Assembly (NCBI GenBank): GCA_963930775.1
Contig: OZ005704.1
Span: forward strand, 2,170,001-2,234,000
DNA: 64,000 nt
DNA from: Cliona cf. orientalis
Taxonomy: Eukaryota; Porifera; Demospongiae; Clionaida; Clionaidae
Direction of reading: 5' to 3'
Both the position numbers and the translations under genes were made by a program. Below are positions 25,001 through 37,795 of this stretch, piece by piece; the first letter of the stretch is position 1; every line of letters begins with the position of its first letter. The notes under the pieces were generated by a model. The model made no database searches. It worked only from the letters and a program-made list of their open reading frames with translations, and had not been told where the DNA came from.

Positions 25001-25828
25001 AGAGCTCTGCTTCGCTGATGTCATCTTTAGCACTGCTCATAAGAGCAAGGGTCTCGAATTCGATAACGTCCGGCTAGCTGATGACTTTCTGCCCAATTTT
25101 GACTTTACACGACATTCCCTGGGACTTTCATGTAAGTACCACTTTGTATAGCCAGAAAGTTTTGCCATTTGATGCTAGTAGCTGGCTCTGCATGATCCTC
25201 TATCTTGTCTCGGCTATCCATTACGTCTGTCACATTCTTAGTATGATTGTTTTACCATCACAGCCGCTCGTCTCCCTGATGATGACCGTAACCTACTTTA
25301 CGTTGCTGCAAGTAGGGCAAAATGTCAGCTCTGCCTCTCCCCTACCTGTATCAGTGTCCTCCAGACAGTACAAGTAAACAATAAATTAAAATTAATATCA
25401 ACAATAATTACACACTATAACTAATAGTATTATTATACTTTCATCCACAGGAATACTTTGTTTATCCGATGGTGGTTCAAGAAGCTGTATCAGCGGTAGG
25501 TCTTGCAAGATAATCATCAATGATATAGCTAATAATGATTCACCATTAAAGTATAATTATTTTTATAGTGGTTTATTGTTGCAGGCTGAGGATGAGTGTA
25601 TTATTTGTCACACTCCCTTTTCTGACAGTTGTCAACAGCCTCAACTCAAATTATTCCGTCCTGCCATTAGGCAGGTAAGTTGAACATAATAATTTTACTT
25701 TTGAATAGAATGTGATGGTGAATGATTATCTGCAGAGCACAGGTGTGTCGACCATTTGCCAAAGAGAAGGCTTCTTGTGCAAATATTGTGGCTTTCGCAC
25801 GCTCCCTTCTTTCAGTTTTACCTTTTAA
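19021..25828 (+). CDS. FBH1: F-box DNA helicase 1 (FBH1/FBXO18)
   Basis: Predicted 3'-5' UvrD-type helicase and SCF substrate adaptor that, in other eukaryotes, removes RAD51 filaments and acts at stalled forks. Twenty exons give 1031 aa, close to the human 1043: 19021-19330, 19399-19577, 19631-19821, 19929-20040, 20103-20308, 20411-20638, 20738-20853, 21211-21289, 21371-21463, 21551-21836, 21890-22013, 22940-23181, 23235-23334, 24504-24634, 24684-24851, 24939-25131, 25264-25373, 25451-25495, 25585-25674 and 25736-25828. The F-box lies in exon 2 (KLPNELWQQIF). Helicase motifs: Walker A AGTGKT (447-452), DEAQD (668-672), GDPHQQIYSFRG, ARTNAG, TAHKSKGLEF and YVAASRAK. The C-terminus has paired CxxC motifs (976-979, 1016-1019), as in vertebrate FBH1. 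All phases close and no defect is seen. Confidence 0.94.
22077..22696 (+). mobile_element. MITE-like element in FBH1 intron 11
   Basis: Bounded by inverted AATATGTGAC and GTCACATATT. Its sequence is the reverse complement of the element at 23724-24412. Shared marks include GATAATTATCATTTTTCAC, GGCCGTGTAGCTAACATTGA and CAAATTTGCAGGAGCAATAG. Short reading frames here are not part of FBH1. Confidence 0.85.
23469..23660. mobile_element. 192-bp MITE, TACCGTAAATC family, copy 2
   Basis: Inverted relative to the copy at 11150-11341, with ends TACCGTAATTTGCGAATATT and AATATTCGCGATTTACGGTA. It lies inside FBH1 intron 13. Confidence 0.88.
23724..24412 (-). mobile_element. MITE-like element in FBH1 intron 13, inverted copy
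   Basis: Ends read ATATATGTGGCC and GGTCACATATAT. It is about 690 bp and is the opposite-orientation partner of 22077-22696. The pair brackets exons 12 and 13. Confidence 0.85.
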
Positions 25829-26194
25829 CTTTCACTCTGTGTATCATTTCGCTGAGTCAGCACTTGCAAATGTTTTATCCCTGCATTCTCTATCATTTTT
25901 ACTCTTCAGTTTTGTATCGTGCATTGTACAGTTCATTGCTTCAATAATAATCACTGACCACTTAAATTTGCTAGTCTAATCCTCCCATCATCATCATGCC
26001 GTACTGACCTAGCTATCAGATTCTGGGTATGTTCACCTGTGAGAGAAATCCCATTTACTGAGGGGGCAAGCCTTTGCTCCTAAGTAGCAACTTCAATTAC
26101 TATGATGATTATCTGTAATAGCACATTGATGCCTTTAATCACGCCATCCTATGATCAAAATAGCATGCAGGTAAGGGCAACGACCTTTACCTAC
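25829..26194. other. Intergenic region after FBH1
   Basis: AT-rich sequence with no recognised gene. It ends in the TAC target duplication of the next transposon. Confidence 0.5.
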
Positions 26195-28677
26195 CACTGG
26201 GCAAAAATTGAACTATCCTATACGTCATGATGTGCATGATAGATGGAGGATAGACCAGCTGCTACTATCCCTCACCTGTCCACTACTGGCCACACCAACT
26301 ATCATTTTGCCTATCCTAGATACAGGATATTACAACTATCTTACGTGCGTCATACTGCATATCATGTTGTGGATAGTTGTGCTGTCATAAACCTAACACT
26401 TCTATCAGGATAGATCAACTTGCATAGTACTATCTTGTAGCTGATAGTTTCTGACAGAGATCTGCATTCATGATCAGCATGGTACACTGTTCTAAAGTTG
26501 ATACTCGCCGTTTCTATAACTGTGACAGGCTCACTGCATGGGAGAAAAGCTATCTTCCATGTCTTCGTAGCTCAAGCGCTAGCACTAGCACTGCGAAACC
26601 ATCAGGGGGCGCAGTTAAACCAAGGGGTTAAATCTACAGCTGATCGGTGAACTCTGTACCCCAAGATCTGGCGCCAAAAGTTGGAGTGTCTCTGAGAAGC
26701 TAAGAACATGCACTTACTTTAAGTGAAAGGACAGCATTCTGGGCGGATTCTCTGCGCCATATAAACGTCAACAGGAGGTAAGCTTATTTAATTTTGACAT
26801 AAAAATTAGGCCTATAGCTATAAAATCCCATATTAGCGTGCTGCAGGGTGAGCATTAAAAAGAAATACCTTTCTGAGGTCAATATTGTTGGTGTTCTATG
26901 TCCGTCGGTCAGATATATTGGGATTTGTGGGTGTACTTACGTCAGTCTGATATATTGGACTTTGTGGTGGTACGTTTGTCAGTCTGATATGTTGGGCTTT
27001 GTGAGCTTACCTCCATCAATCTGATATGTTGGACTTTGTGGTGGTACGTCTGTCAGTCTGATATGTTGGGCTTTGTGGGTATACTTCCGTCAGTCTGATA
27101 TGTTGGACTTTGTGGTGGTACGTTTGTCAGTCTGATATGTTGGGCTTTGTGGGGGTACGTCCGTCAGTCTGATATGTTGGGCTTTGTTGGGATTGCTGCC
27201 AATTTCATGATAATAACTTCTCGTGTTTGAATTCCGAACTGAGAACAGTAGCTATGGTACCGGAACAAGCTAAAATTGGCAGCATTCCTGTCAGTCTGAT
27301 ATGTTGGGCTTTGTGGGTATACTGCTGTCAGTCTGATATGTTGGACTTTGTGGTGGTACGTCTGTCAGTCTGATATGTTGGGCTTTGTGGTGGTACGTCC
27401 GTCAGTCTGATATGTTGGGCTTTGTGGGTAAACTTCCGTCAGTCTGATATATTGGACTTTGTGGTGGTACGTTTGTCAGTCTGATATGTTGGGCTTTGTG
27501 AGCTTACCTCCATCAATCTGATATGTTGGACTTTGTGGTGGTACGTCTGTCAGTCTGATATGTTGGGCTTTGTGGGTATACTTCCGTCAGTCTGATATGT
27601 TGGACTTTGTGGTGGTACGTTTGTCAGTCTGATATGTTGGGCTTTGTGGGGGTACGTCCGTCAGTCTGATATGTTGGGCTTTGTGGGTATACTTCTGTCA
27701 GTCTGATATGTTGGACTTTGTGGGGGTACGTCCGTCAGTCTGATATATTTGGCTTTGTGAGCTTACCTCCATCAATCTGATATGTTGGACTTTGTGGTGG
27801 TACGTCTGTCAGTCTGATATGTTGGGCTTTGTAGGGGTACGTCCGTCAGTCTGATATGTTGGACTTTGTGGGGGTACGTCCATCAGTCTGATAATATATT
27901 TGGCTTTGTGAGCTTACCTCCCTCAGTCTGATATGTTGGGCTTTGTGGGTGTACTTCTGTCAGTCTGATATGTTGGGCTTTCTTCCGTCGGCCCGATATG
28001 TTGGACTTTGTGGGAGTACATTTGGCAGTCTGATATGTTGGGCTTTGTACTTCCATCAATCTGGCTTTGGATGATTGTGTATTTCGATGGAGTGTGATTA
28101 TCATTACTGTTTGTAGGATCAGTGGGAAGGATTGGTCCAGAAAAAAGGAGATAAAGAAACAACAGATGCAGCGATACCTGCACTAGCGCTGGCTGTATCT
28201 TAAAAGCAGTATGGAGTTGATATGATGGTGTCAGATGAAGGAAGAACTCAAAGAATACCAATTTGTGGGGAAACGTTTGAGACACAAATTTACTATATTA
28301 TAATAATAATAATAATTATACTAGATTCCTTGATTGCTGTAAATTTGTTATGGAATGTTGCACTGATTATAATGATTTCTGTATAGTGGTGGGGTGACAT
28401 GGCGTGCATGGGATAGTTCATATGGTTGTAACATTCCCTGTATTGGATGACCGTAGGATATTTCATGCGCTCCAATATCTATCTGCTAGAGTACAGCTGT
28501 ATGACACATGATGTGCCCACTATCTGTCCGCTACCCGGCACTTAGCCCTATCCTGCGGTGGGCACATCAGCAGAAATTTGAACTGCCATGCGGTCTAGGA
28601 CATATCAAGACACATCCAATTTCCTATATCAATCCACCATCAATCCAATAGTTTGGGAGATGGATATTTGCCCAGTG
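26195..28677 (+). mobile_element. CACTGGGC-type CACTA-like element, copy 1 (2483 bp)
   Basis: The termini CACTGGGCAAA and TTTGCCCAGTG are inverted and flanked by the 3-bp repeat TAC (26192-26194, 28678-28680). The interior is dominated by a 37-bp minisatellite. It is inverted relative to the second copy at 35569-38287 and homologous over nearly its whole length. It ends 185 bp before the start codon of the next tectonin receptor copy. No transposase is seen. Confidence 0.9.
26893..28075 (+). repeat. 37-bp minisatellite in CACTA-like copy 1
   Basis: Units read approximately TCAGTCTGATATGTTGGGCT, then TTGTGGGTATACTTCCG, with about 30 imperfect copies. At roughly 27185-27290 a non-repeat spacer has inverted ends (GCTGCCAATTT and AAATTGGCAGC). 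The same arrangement recurs in the second copy. Confidence 0.95.
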
Positions 28678-29448
28678 TACATTCGCGCAACAGCGTTTGT
28701 AAAACACATGGTCGTGTCATGCGCAGTAGTATTCGATTTGGCGCGTCTCAGCCGGCCTCAGCATCAGATTCTACACGTGATCATGATTGACAATACCTCT
28801 ATAAATTGGACGCACTTATTCAAAATTAGCAGTTGTGTTGCTGTCATAATAATATTATTATTATGATGGCTATTGCTATGCCAAATTTCAACTTAATGCT
28901 GTTCATCATCCTGACTTGTACTAGTATCACCAGTTTAGTCTCACCCTTTTCAAATAACTGGATTCAAATCTCTAGTCAGATCCAAATTGAAGTTGCAAAT
29001 GGAGATAGTCAGTTGCAGACCTTCAACGTTACCGTGCAGGATGTCACAGTCTCTAATGGCTACTTCTGGGGCATCGATGACCGAGCAAGCAATAGACACC
29101 CTCCTGGTAACCTTGTCATGTGTGCACGACCCTGCACTGATGGAAATTGGATTGACGGTAACGGTGCTCTGGACCACATTGATGCTGACAGTAGAGACAT
29201 ATGGGGCACTAACCCTAATTTTTATCAGACTGGGTATCTTTATAGAAAACCAATCGATGCTAGTAACACAGTGGGCTTTACAAGGAATAGAAGTTTTTCA
29301 GGGTGTCGATGCTCATGTGATGTCACTGTCTCAAATAATGGCTATGTGTGGGTACTCTCTTGCGTAAATACAACAATGTTTAATGGTAGTGACTGGGTGA
29401 CTATTCCTCACAATAATCTGGTACAAATTGAAGCAGGTGATGAAGAAG

Positions 29449-32361
29449 CACTACTGGAAGCCAATTCTATGAAAAGTGTAATGAAAGTATGAGAAAATCA
29501 TATATGCTGAGTTCTTAGAGCTGGAATAGTCTTGGAAATTGGGGCCAGAGCCCAATTTTTTGGTGTGTAACTGTGAGAAATTATTTCACAGTGTTGGAAT
29601 AATATATTATCACTTGGAGTACATGTGATAAATGTTGGAAATCTTTTTCTAAGTAGTGTATAAAAAGTATAGTAATTTTTGATGTATTGTTAATATATTG
29701 GAAATTTTTCATATACAATTCTAAAGTATTGTAAAACATCGAAATAAATGTGCGATAGTTTTCCAACGTCTACAAATAGTATTGTAATCTACAGATTGTG
29801 TTTGAAAGGTGTGTTAATCTTTTTGTACAAAATTCCAAGGCTATGTAAAGTATCTGAATAAATTCATGATTTTCAGATGCATATGAATAATGTCAGATTT
29901 TAAGCTTATATTGGAATTAAACCCAGACTATCAGAAAAATATCTGATATTACTATGGTCACATGATATACATGTGACAAAAATTCAAAAAACCAAGTTCA
30001 AGCATGCAAGTTTGTATAGCTAATCTCGAAAGAAAGGACCAAAAGGATGGTGCTCATGATAACCTAATAATGACTTCTGGAAGTAAGTTTGGCATGCCTG
30101 CTTTTCAAGTTGCAGATCAAGTGATATCTAAAATTTGTGTCCCTGCAGCTGGCACCATGCTGGCACAGCCATACTGATGTTTACTCCATCTCTTCTGACT
30201 CAGCTCACTGGTTAATCAAAGGATTGCACCAGCCTTTTGGTAAGCAATTTAAGATAGCTAGTTACATACAAGCCAAAGAATATTTAATAGAGTATAAGCC
30301 ACACACCTATAAGATATTCTGATCCCCTAGCTACATGCATATCAAGGACACAAGGGCATCATTGAGGTATTACTGACAAAACACATTAGACACCTTTTAA
30401 GCCCTTGATATAGCTATTAAATATATTATTATAGCTGCTTGCCAACCATGAACCATGACCCACGACACTAAAATTAATATGCTGGAGTTTCTGATAGTGG
30501 CTATATTAATTTAAGGTTTGGTAGCACTCGTTGGTTCTCTAACTACCGTATTCACTCGAACAGACGCCTCTCTCGATTAGTCGCCGCATCTCCGGAAGTA
30601 TTGAACGAAAATTAATAGCTGCCGCTCTTGAATAGTAGCCGTACCACACCTACTATTTGAGAAATACATTAGCATTTAAACATGACTCACGACTCATTCT
30701 AAGTAACTAAATACTTAGCAGTCTTCTAGAACAAGCTGTAGCCTTCTACATCGGCAAAGGGGTCCGAATCAGTGGTGTCAATTGACCATTTCTCTATGGA
30801 TTGCCTCTCTGGCAGCTACTGGTATTAATAAACACCGCTCTCAAATAGAAGTCATCACTTTCGAATTAATACCACACAAACTTGGGTAACGAAATAAATA
30901 CTGTATAGCTCCAAATTTTTGTGGTTCAGAATTTTTGTGAAATTGCTGAAAATCCCAAGATTGAAAATTTTCGTGATAAAAATTTCGTGATCGCCAGATT
31001 TTTTCATGATTACCACCGCGCCACGGCATCGGTGCGGACAATTTACCTTGTCGCTCTGCCCACAATTGCACGTGGCTCAGCGTTAGGCTAGCATGCTAGT
31101 GTGGACGTGAAGAGAAAAAACTAGACAAGACTTATACTGGCCTCTCTTTCTGCCTTTAGCACCTTGTCTGTTTGGCCATTTCTTCAATGTGGTTGTTGGC
31201 AGATTCGATACAAGATGAAGGATGTTGTTTGGACAAAGATCCTTGCAGATTTGGTAGGTATCTTTTGCTCATTTTCTGAAAGTAAGCGTACAGAGTCTGT
31301 ACATCGTTAGCAGCGATTCACAGTTCAGGCGTTCATTAGCCGACTAGTATCGCATGCGTACACGTACGCACAATCGCGCTTGCAATGCACATGTGCACAC
31401 AGAACGTAGCCACACTCACAACGATACTAAATTTTCGCGAAGGAAATTTTCGTGATCAGAACTCAAATCACGAAATTCACGAAAATATTGTGCCATGAAA
31501 ATTTGGAGCTATACGGTAGGATCAAAAGTGAACACTGTATCTGGCTGTGTGCCATACACCCAGCCCAGATAGCCGGCCACTACATAAACCCCTTGGGCGT
31601 CTGAACATGTCATCAACCCACTGATGCCCTTATACCTTCTATGATAAGCACTCTTATCCCGACTATAGATTATTATTATGATTTAGTATATTCCCTCCCT
31701 GTCTTACATTTAGTAACTACAATAGTGTCGTCCTCTGCCCATCCTGGCGTGTTTTTCAACATGATGTCCCTGGTACAAGCTCAAGGCTACGCTAAAGCAT
31801 GATATAATAATATGCATTATTTTTTGTTGTATATACAGGTTCTACAATATCGTGATGACCCACGGTTCTAGAAGATGATATTGTGACTTATGTACTAATT
31901 GGTGTAAGCCTCAAGTACTAAAATTAATGTATTGTCGAAATTCTGTATTCATAATAATTACTACTCATCATCTAAGTTTGATTGTGTTCTGTTGTCATTA
32001 ATTTTTATCATTTTTTATCGTTGGTTTCACTCTTATTATTTTAATTATCATGTTGATTGGTTTTATTGATCAACTTTTCTAATATTATTATAATATTCAC
32101 AATTGAATAGTTTTACCATACTAAACCTACATTCAATATTATTCCAACACTATTTATGCTGACACTTTCCCACCTATAAGATTGGAATAGTGTGGGAAAT
32201 TCCAATACTTTTCCCAAACACTTTTGAGCAATTTCCCACAAAACGGGGTCAAATTCTCAGATACATTACCAGTACTTCTTTGATGATATGAAATGGATCA
32301 TACGCACACACACTTTCCTATATTCTTCACATCATTTTCCTATACCTACTTTCCAGTAGTG
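29449..32361. mobile_element. CACTACTGG-type CACTA element (2913 bp) in a receptor exon
   Basis: The inverted ends CACTACTGGAA and TTCCAGTAGTG are flanked by the 3-bp repeat AAG (29446-29448, 32362-32364). The uninterrupted reading GATGAAGAAGTATGGGCT is seen in the paralogues. Subterminal regions contain repeated TGGAATA/TGGAAAT words in both orientations. No transposase frame is present, and a second element sits inside at 30899-31518. Confidence 0.9.
30899..31518. mobile_element. Nested foldback element with TACTGTATAGCTCC ends
   Basis: The left end TACTGTATAGCTCCAAATTT pairs with the right end AAATTTGGAGCTATACGGTA. Subterminal sequence is rich in TTTTCGTGA words in both orientations. It is nested in the CACTA element at 29449-32361. 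Confidence 0.85.
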
Positions 32362-34457
32362 AAGTATGGGCTGTCAATAATCGCTATCACATCTTCAAAC
32401 GTCCAGTCAATGGCAGTGGAGAATGGAGCAGTGTTCCAGGAGAAATGAGATACATATCTGCATCAGGAAATGCGCATGTCTGGGGAATAGCTCCAAACAA
32501 CAGCCTCTACATGTGTGAAAAGCCATGCTCAGGAGACTGGCAGTATGTTGGAGGATCTTTCAAGCAGATTGATGGTGGTAACGACATCGTGATTGGTGTT
32601 ACTACTAACAATACCTTGATTGCTATGAGCTTGCAGAGAAGAGGTATACAAATTTTTGTGTGACAAAAATCAAAGAGTAAGGTTTAGAGATAATAATACT
32701 TCATATAAATGAAGTGAAGTACGTAAATCAAGTCCAAGCCTACTATGCTTTCCACCAAGTTTACCATAATAATTACTGTGATGCTTATTAAATTTTGTGA
32801 TGTGCATGATAACATCAGCAATAATAATGTAGTAGCTACTGAGCCTACAGCTACTGAGGACTAATTTTTGAAAGTGAATATTCTAAACTCACACTGCATG
32901 TGACGAGAGTAGATCAACAATCACCTAGCTATAGCTAAGCCATGATCAGCTAAATACTTTACCTCTGTATGTAAATTTTTTGGAGCTGTGACTCACAGCA
33001 TCACAACTGAATTGGTACTTTGATTCATCCAGATCTGAATACACACACAGCTGTAGAAATAAGCATATCACCAACAACACTTCTAGCGACAGGTATTACA
33101 CTGAAATTAAATCTGCTGATAGTGTAATTTGTGATAGCTAGTTATTAAATCCAGAGCTGTGACTCACAGCATCACAACTGAATTGGTACTTTGATTTACG
33201 TAGATCTGAATACACAAACAGCTGTAGAAATAAGCACAATACTTCTAGCAACAGGTATATATTGCACTAGCTGAAACTAAATCTGCCGATAGTGTAACTT
33301 TGAGGCTAATGTCAAAATTAACGCTCACCAGGTACAGCACCAACAACTCAACCGTCCAATGAAATAGCTGAATCGGTGAATGCAAACATTTCGGGGCCAG
33401 GTATCGTTATAGGGATGGTGGCTGGTGTGGTTGTGTTCTCTCTACTGTTGGTGTCATTTTCTGTTGCCATCCTTGCTGCTTTGTATGCAAGGAAGCTGAG
33501 GAAAGTTAGAGACAGACGCCGGGCAGTTGTGTTCACACAGTATGGGATTCATGGAATGCTGGAAGCTACAGAAATGCTAGAGGTTGGTGAGGGAATGAGA
33601 TTTGACAATCAAAATCAAATGGTAAAATCAAAACACAGAGATTTAGTCACATTAATATGCAGCTAGCTACACTGTATTAATATACCTGAGTGGATAGCTA
33701 TGTATTGTTGCAAAATGCGTCTACCGGGTATTATAAATTTAGAGGTATTGGTATGCATACAAGCATTGTAGGAATGTGATAGGCTGATGTTTTATATTAT
33801 GTCAATGATTCTATACCCTAAATGTAGGTTGATGATCCCGTGTATGACACTATTGATGATACTTTTACTGTGTCATTGGAACAAGACAAAAATTCAACGT
33901 CCCATCCTGGACGAAAACCACTTACAGCCGCACGATCTTGCACTGATTTCAACTACCTTGATGATGATGCCAGCACTGAAAAGAACATTGCGTATTATGC
34001 AGCAATGCATGAAACAGCCACAAGTTCTAAAATTGAAGTCAACTCAGCTTACATGGCGTTCAGTCCAGGATCTGTGTTTGTTCATTATACACTGTACGGC
34101 ACTCTCAATGTCATACAGAGAAGCCAGAGCTGCCCTACACTCTTTTATCAGTGATTGAGCTAAGGCCATTACTTCAAACTTGATACTGTGACTGAATATA
34201 GCTAGTCAATAGTGTTATAGCTAGTAGCATTAACAACACTAACGTAATCTTTCGATTGAGTTGTATCATAGATTCTGCACTCACACTTTTGTGAGATGGA
34301 TTATGGCCTGACACTCACATAAAGTATGATGCGCTATCATCCTATGTGCAAAATAATGTGTTTGTGAAAATCACTGGTACAGTGACAGATTGATAGTGAG
34401 GCCAGGCAAACTACATTAATCACAATGATGACATTGACTATTTCTAATGGTATGTAG

Positions 34458-34647
34458 GTATGCATTCATGTTCCAGTGCTGGAAGCTTGAGCTAGAGAAG
34501 CGGCCTTCATTCTCTAACCTAGTTAACTCCCTCTCACAGTCTATTGAGGCCATGGTTGGGTACATGGATATGTTTGCATTCAGTGGAAGAGAAAGTGACT
34601 CTGAACCAGTAGCTACAGACATCATAGCTAGATTAGGAACTCAGTGA
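34458..34647 (+). pseudogene. Orphan last kinase exon
   Basis: A TAG acceptor is followed by sequence nearly identical to the final kinase exon of the receptor kinase at 46997-52311 (its exon 52137-52311). It encodes [18 protein letters not shown] and a short C-tail, then TGA. It lies 300 bp after the stop of the kinase-less receptor at 28863-34154. No other kinase exons are found between them. This indicates that the upstream receptor descends from a full receptor kinase by loss of the kinase core. Confidence 0.85.
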
Positions 34648-34692
34648 TGTGATTTTGCTTATGCATAACTCAATATCTTGCAGTGTTTGTGT

Positions 34693-34876
<184 letters not shown>

Positions 34877-36234
34877 AGTCTGTATCATGCACTCCTGGCA
34901 AAACTGGACACAGGTGATCTGTGATGATGTACTTGACTGTGCACAAAAATTATACATGATCCCAGATGCAGGGTCAGTCCCACCCTCTTCAGCATAGTTC
35001 AATCCAAGCCTGGGTCAGCCCCACTCTTCTCTAGCAAAGTTCAAAGTTCCGCGGTTGCGCGCAGCGCACATTGCATCTCGATCATTCTATCATTCTCGTT
35101 TTGCATTTTCGATCTGCAAGTAAGAAAATGACAGCTTTATACAAGTTACTCCTTTCTATGCTGCTATCACTAGTCGTTACTCTACCAGTGTTAGCAGTTT
35201 CACCCCTTGGAAATTGGACAACGATCCCATCACCAGAGGGTAGATCAATGGAGGCCATCACTCTCTCCTCTAACTACCTGTGGAGCATTGATAACAGGAC
35301 TGGAGTGGGACTTACAAGTGCAGATAATAACGTTGTTTACTGTCGACGTCCATGCAGTGATGCAGGGAGTTGGATAGATGGTGTGGGTCAGCTGGATCAA
35401 ACAATCGATGTCAGTGAGACTGAAGTGTGGGGGGTCACTGAACGTGGTCAAGTTTACAAGCGACCAATTGATGGCAGTGGTGGATGGGTACAAATTTCAG
35501 GGGGACGTGATGCTGATTGCAGCGGAAAGTGCTTCTCTGAAACATCGGTGTCAAATAATGGATACATCCACTGGGCAAATATCCATCTCCCAAACTATTG
35601 GATTGATGGTGGATTGATATAGGAAATTGGATGTGTCTTGATATGTATGAGAATTCCATAGATATGTCCTAGACTGCATGGCAGTTCAAATTTCTGCTGA
35701 TGTGCCCACCGCAGGATAGGGCTAAGTGCCGGGTAGCGGACAGATAGTGGGCACATCATGTGTCATACAGCTGTACTCTAGCAGATAGATATTGGAGCAC
35801 ATGAAATATCCAACAGTCATCCAATACAGGGAATGTTACAACCACATGAACTATCCCATGCACACCACGTCACCCCACCATTATACAGAAATCATTATAA
35901 TCAGTGCAACATTCCATAACAAATTTACAGCAATCAAGGAATCTAGTATAATATTATTATTACTATTATTATATAGCAAACTTGTGTCTCGAAAGTTTTC
36001 TCCACAAATTGGTATTCTTTGAGTTCTTCCTTCATCTGACACCATCATATCAACTCCATACTGCTTTTAAGATACTGCCAGCGCTAGTGCAGGCATCGCT
36101 GCATTTTTTCACTTCTGTCGTTTCTTTCTCTTCTTTTTTCTGGACCAATCCTTCCCACCGATCCTACAAACAGTAATGATAATCACACTCCATCGAAATA
36201 CACAATCATCCAAAGCCAGATTGATGGAAGTACA

Positions 36235-37105
36235 AAGCCCAACATATCAGACTCCGAATGTACTCCCACAAAGCCCAACATATCAGACTGACAGACGTAC
36301 CCCCACAAAGCCCAACATATCAGACTGACGGAAGTATACCCACAAAGCCCAACATATCAGACTGACGGACGTACCGCCACAAAGCCCAACATATCAGACT
36401 GACGGAAGTATACCCACAAAGCCCAACATATCAGACTGACGGACGTACCACCACAAAGCCCAACATATCAGACTGACAAACGTACCACCACAGAGTCCAA
36501 CATATTAGACTGACGGAAGTGTACCCACAAAGCCCAACATATCAGACTGACGGACGTACCACCACAAAGCCCAACATATCAGACTGACGGAAGTATACCC
36601 ACAAAGCCCAACATATCAGACTGACGGACGTACCGCCACAAAGCCCAACATATCAGACTGACGGAAGTATACCCACAAAGCCCAAAATATCAGACTGACG
36701 GACGTACCACCACAAAGCCCAACATATCAGACTGACAAACGTACCACCACAGAGTCCAACATATTAGACTGACGGAAGTATACCCACAAAGCCCAACATA
36801 TCAGACTGACGGACGTACCACCACAAAGCCCAACATATCAGACTGACAAACGTACCACCACAGAGTCCAACATATCAGACTGACGGAAGTATACCCACAA
36901 AGCCCAACATATCAGACTGACAGGAATGCTGCCAATTTTAGCTTGTTCTGGTACCATAGCTTGTTCTCAGTTCAGAATTCAAACACTTGAAATTATTATC
37001 ATGAAATTGGCAGCAATCCCAACATATCAGACTGACGAACATACCCCCGCAAAGCCCAACATATTAGACTGACTAAGTACACCCACAAATCCCAATATAT
37101 CTGAC
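36235..37105 (-). repeat. 37-bp minisatellite in CACTA-like copy 2
   Basis: Imperfect units of CCCAACATATCAGACTGACG with ACGTACCACCACAAAG or AAGTATACCCACAAAG, about 20 copies, interrupted at about 36925-37020 by the same AAATTGGCAGC-ended spacer as copy 1. Confidence 0.95.
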
Positions 37106-37795
37106 TGACGGACATAGAACCCAAACAATATTGACCTCGGAAAGGTATTTTCTTTTTAATGCTCACCCTGCAGCACGCTAATATGGGATTTTATAGCTAT
37201 AGGACTAATTTTATACCAAAATTAAATAAGCTTACCTCCTGTTGACGTTTATATGGCGCAGAGAATCCGCCCAGAATGCTGTCCTTTCACTTAAAGCAAG
37301 TGCATGTTCTTAGCTTCTCAGAGACACATGGAAACACTCCAACTATATAGATCTTGGGGTACAGAGTTCACCGATCAGCTGTAGATTTAACCCCTTGGTT
37401 TAACTCCGCCCCCTGATGGCCTCGCAGTGCTAGCGCTAGCGCTGGAGCTGCCAATCGTGAGAAGACGTGGAAGATAGGTTTTCTCCCAGTGAGCCTGTGA
37501 TAGAAGCGGCGAGTATCAACTTTAGAACAGTGTACCATGCTGATCATGAATGCAGATCTCTGTCAGAAACTATCAGCTATAAGATCATAGTACTATATGT
37601 GCAAGTTGATCTATCCTGATAGAAATGTTGGGTTTATGACAGCACAACTATCCCGGCACAACATGATATGCAGTATAACGTACGTAAGATAGTTGTAATA
37701 TCCTGTATCTGGGATAGGCAAAATGATAGTTGGTGTGGCCAGTAGTGGACAGGTGAGGGATAGTCTATCCTCCATCTATCATGCACATCGTGACA

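Larger units (their letters stand above)
28863..34154 (+). pseudogene. Tectonin transmembrane receptor split by a CACTA-type insertion
   Basis: The propeller exon starts at 28863 with a signal peptide (MPNFNLMLFIILTCTSI region). It is interrupted after 29448 by a 2.9-kb transposon and resumes at 32365, ending at 32643. Removing the element and one AAG duplicate restores one 865-nt exon in frame and phase 1. Stem exons 33033-33092 and 33204-33254 are near duplicates. The transmembrane exon 33332-33621 has the same 290-nt length as in the 14748 gene and encodes KLRKVRDRRR after the membrane. The tail exon 33828-34154 carries DPVYDTIDD and other tyrosines and then stops. No point mutation that kills the frame was found, so an allele without the insertion could be functional. 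Confidence 0.82.

Noticed and set aside
26893..28075. Regularly spaced repeats that could be taken for a CRISPR array
   Set aside because: Units are contiguous imperfect 37-bp minisatellite copies without unique spacers, in an animal transposon with a sister copy elsewhere.
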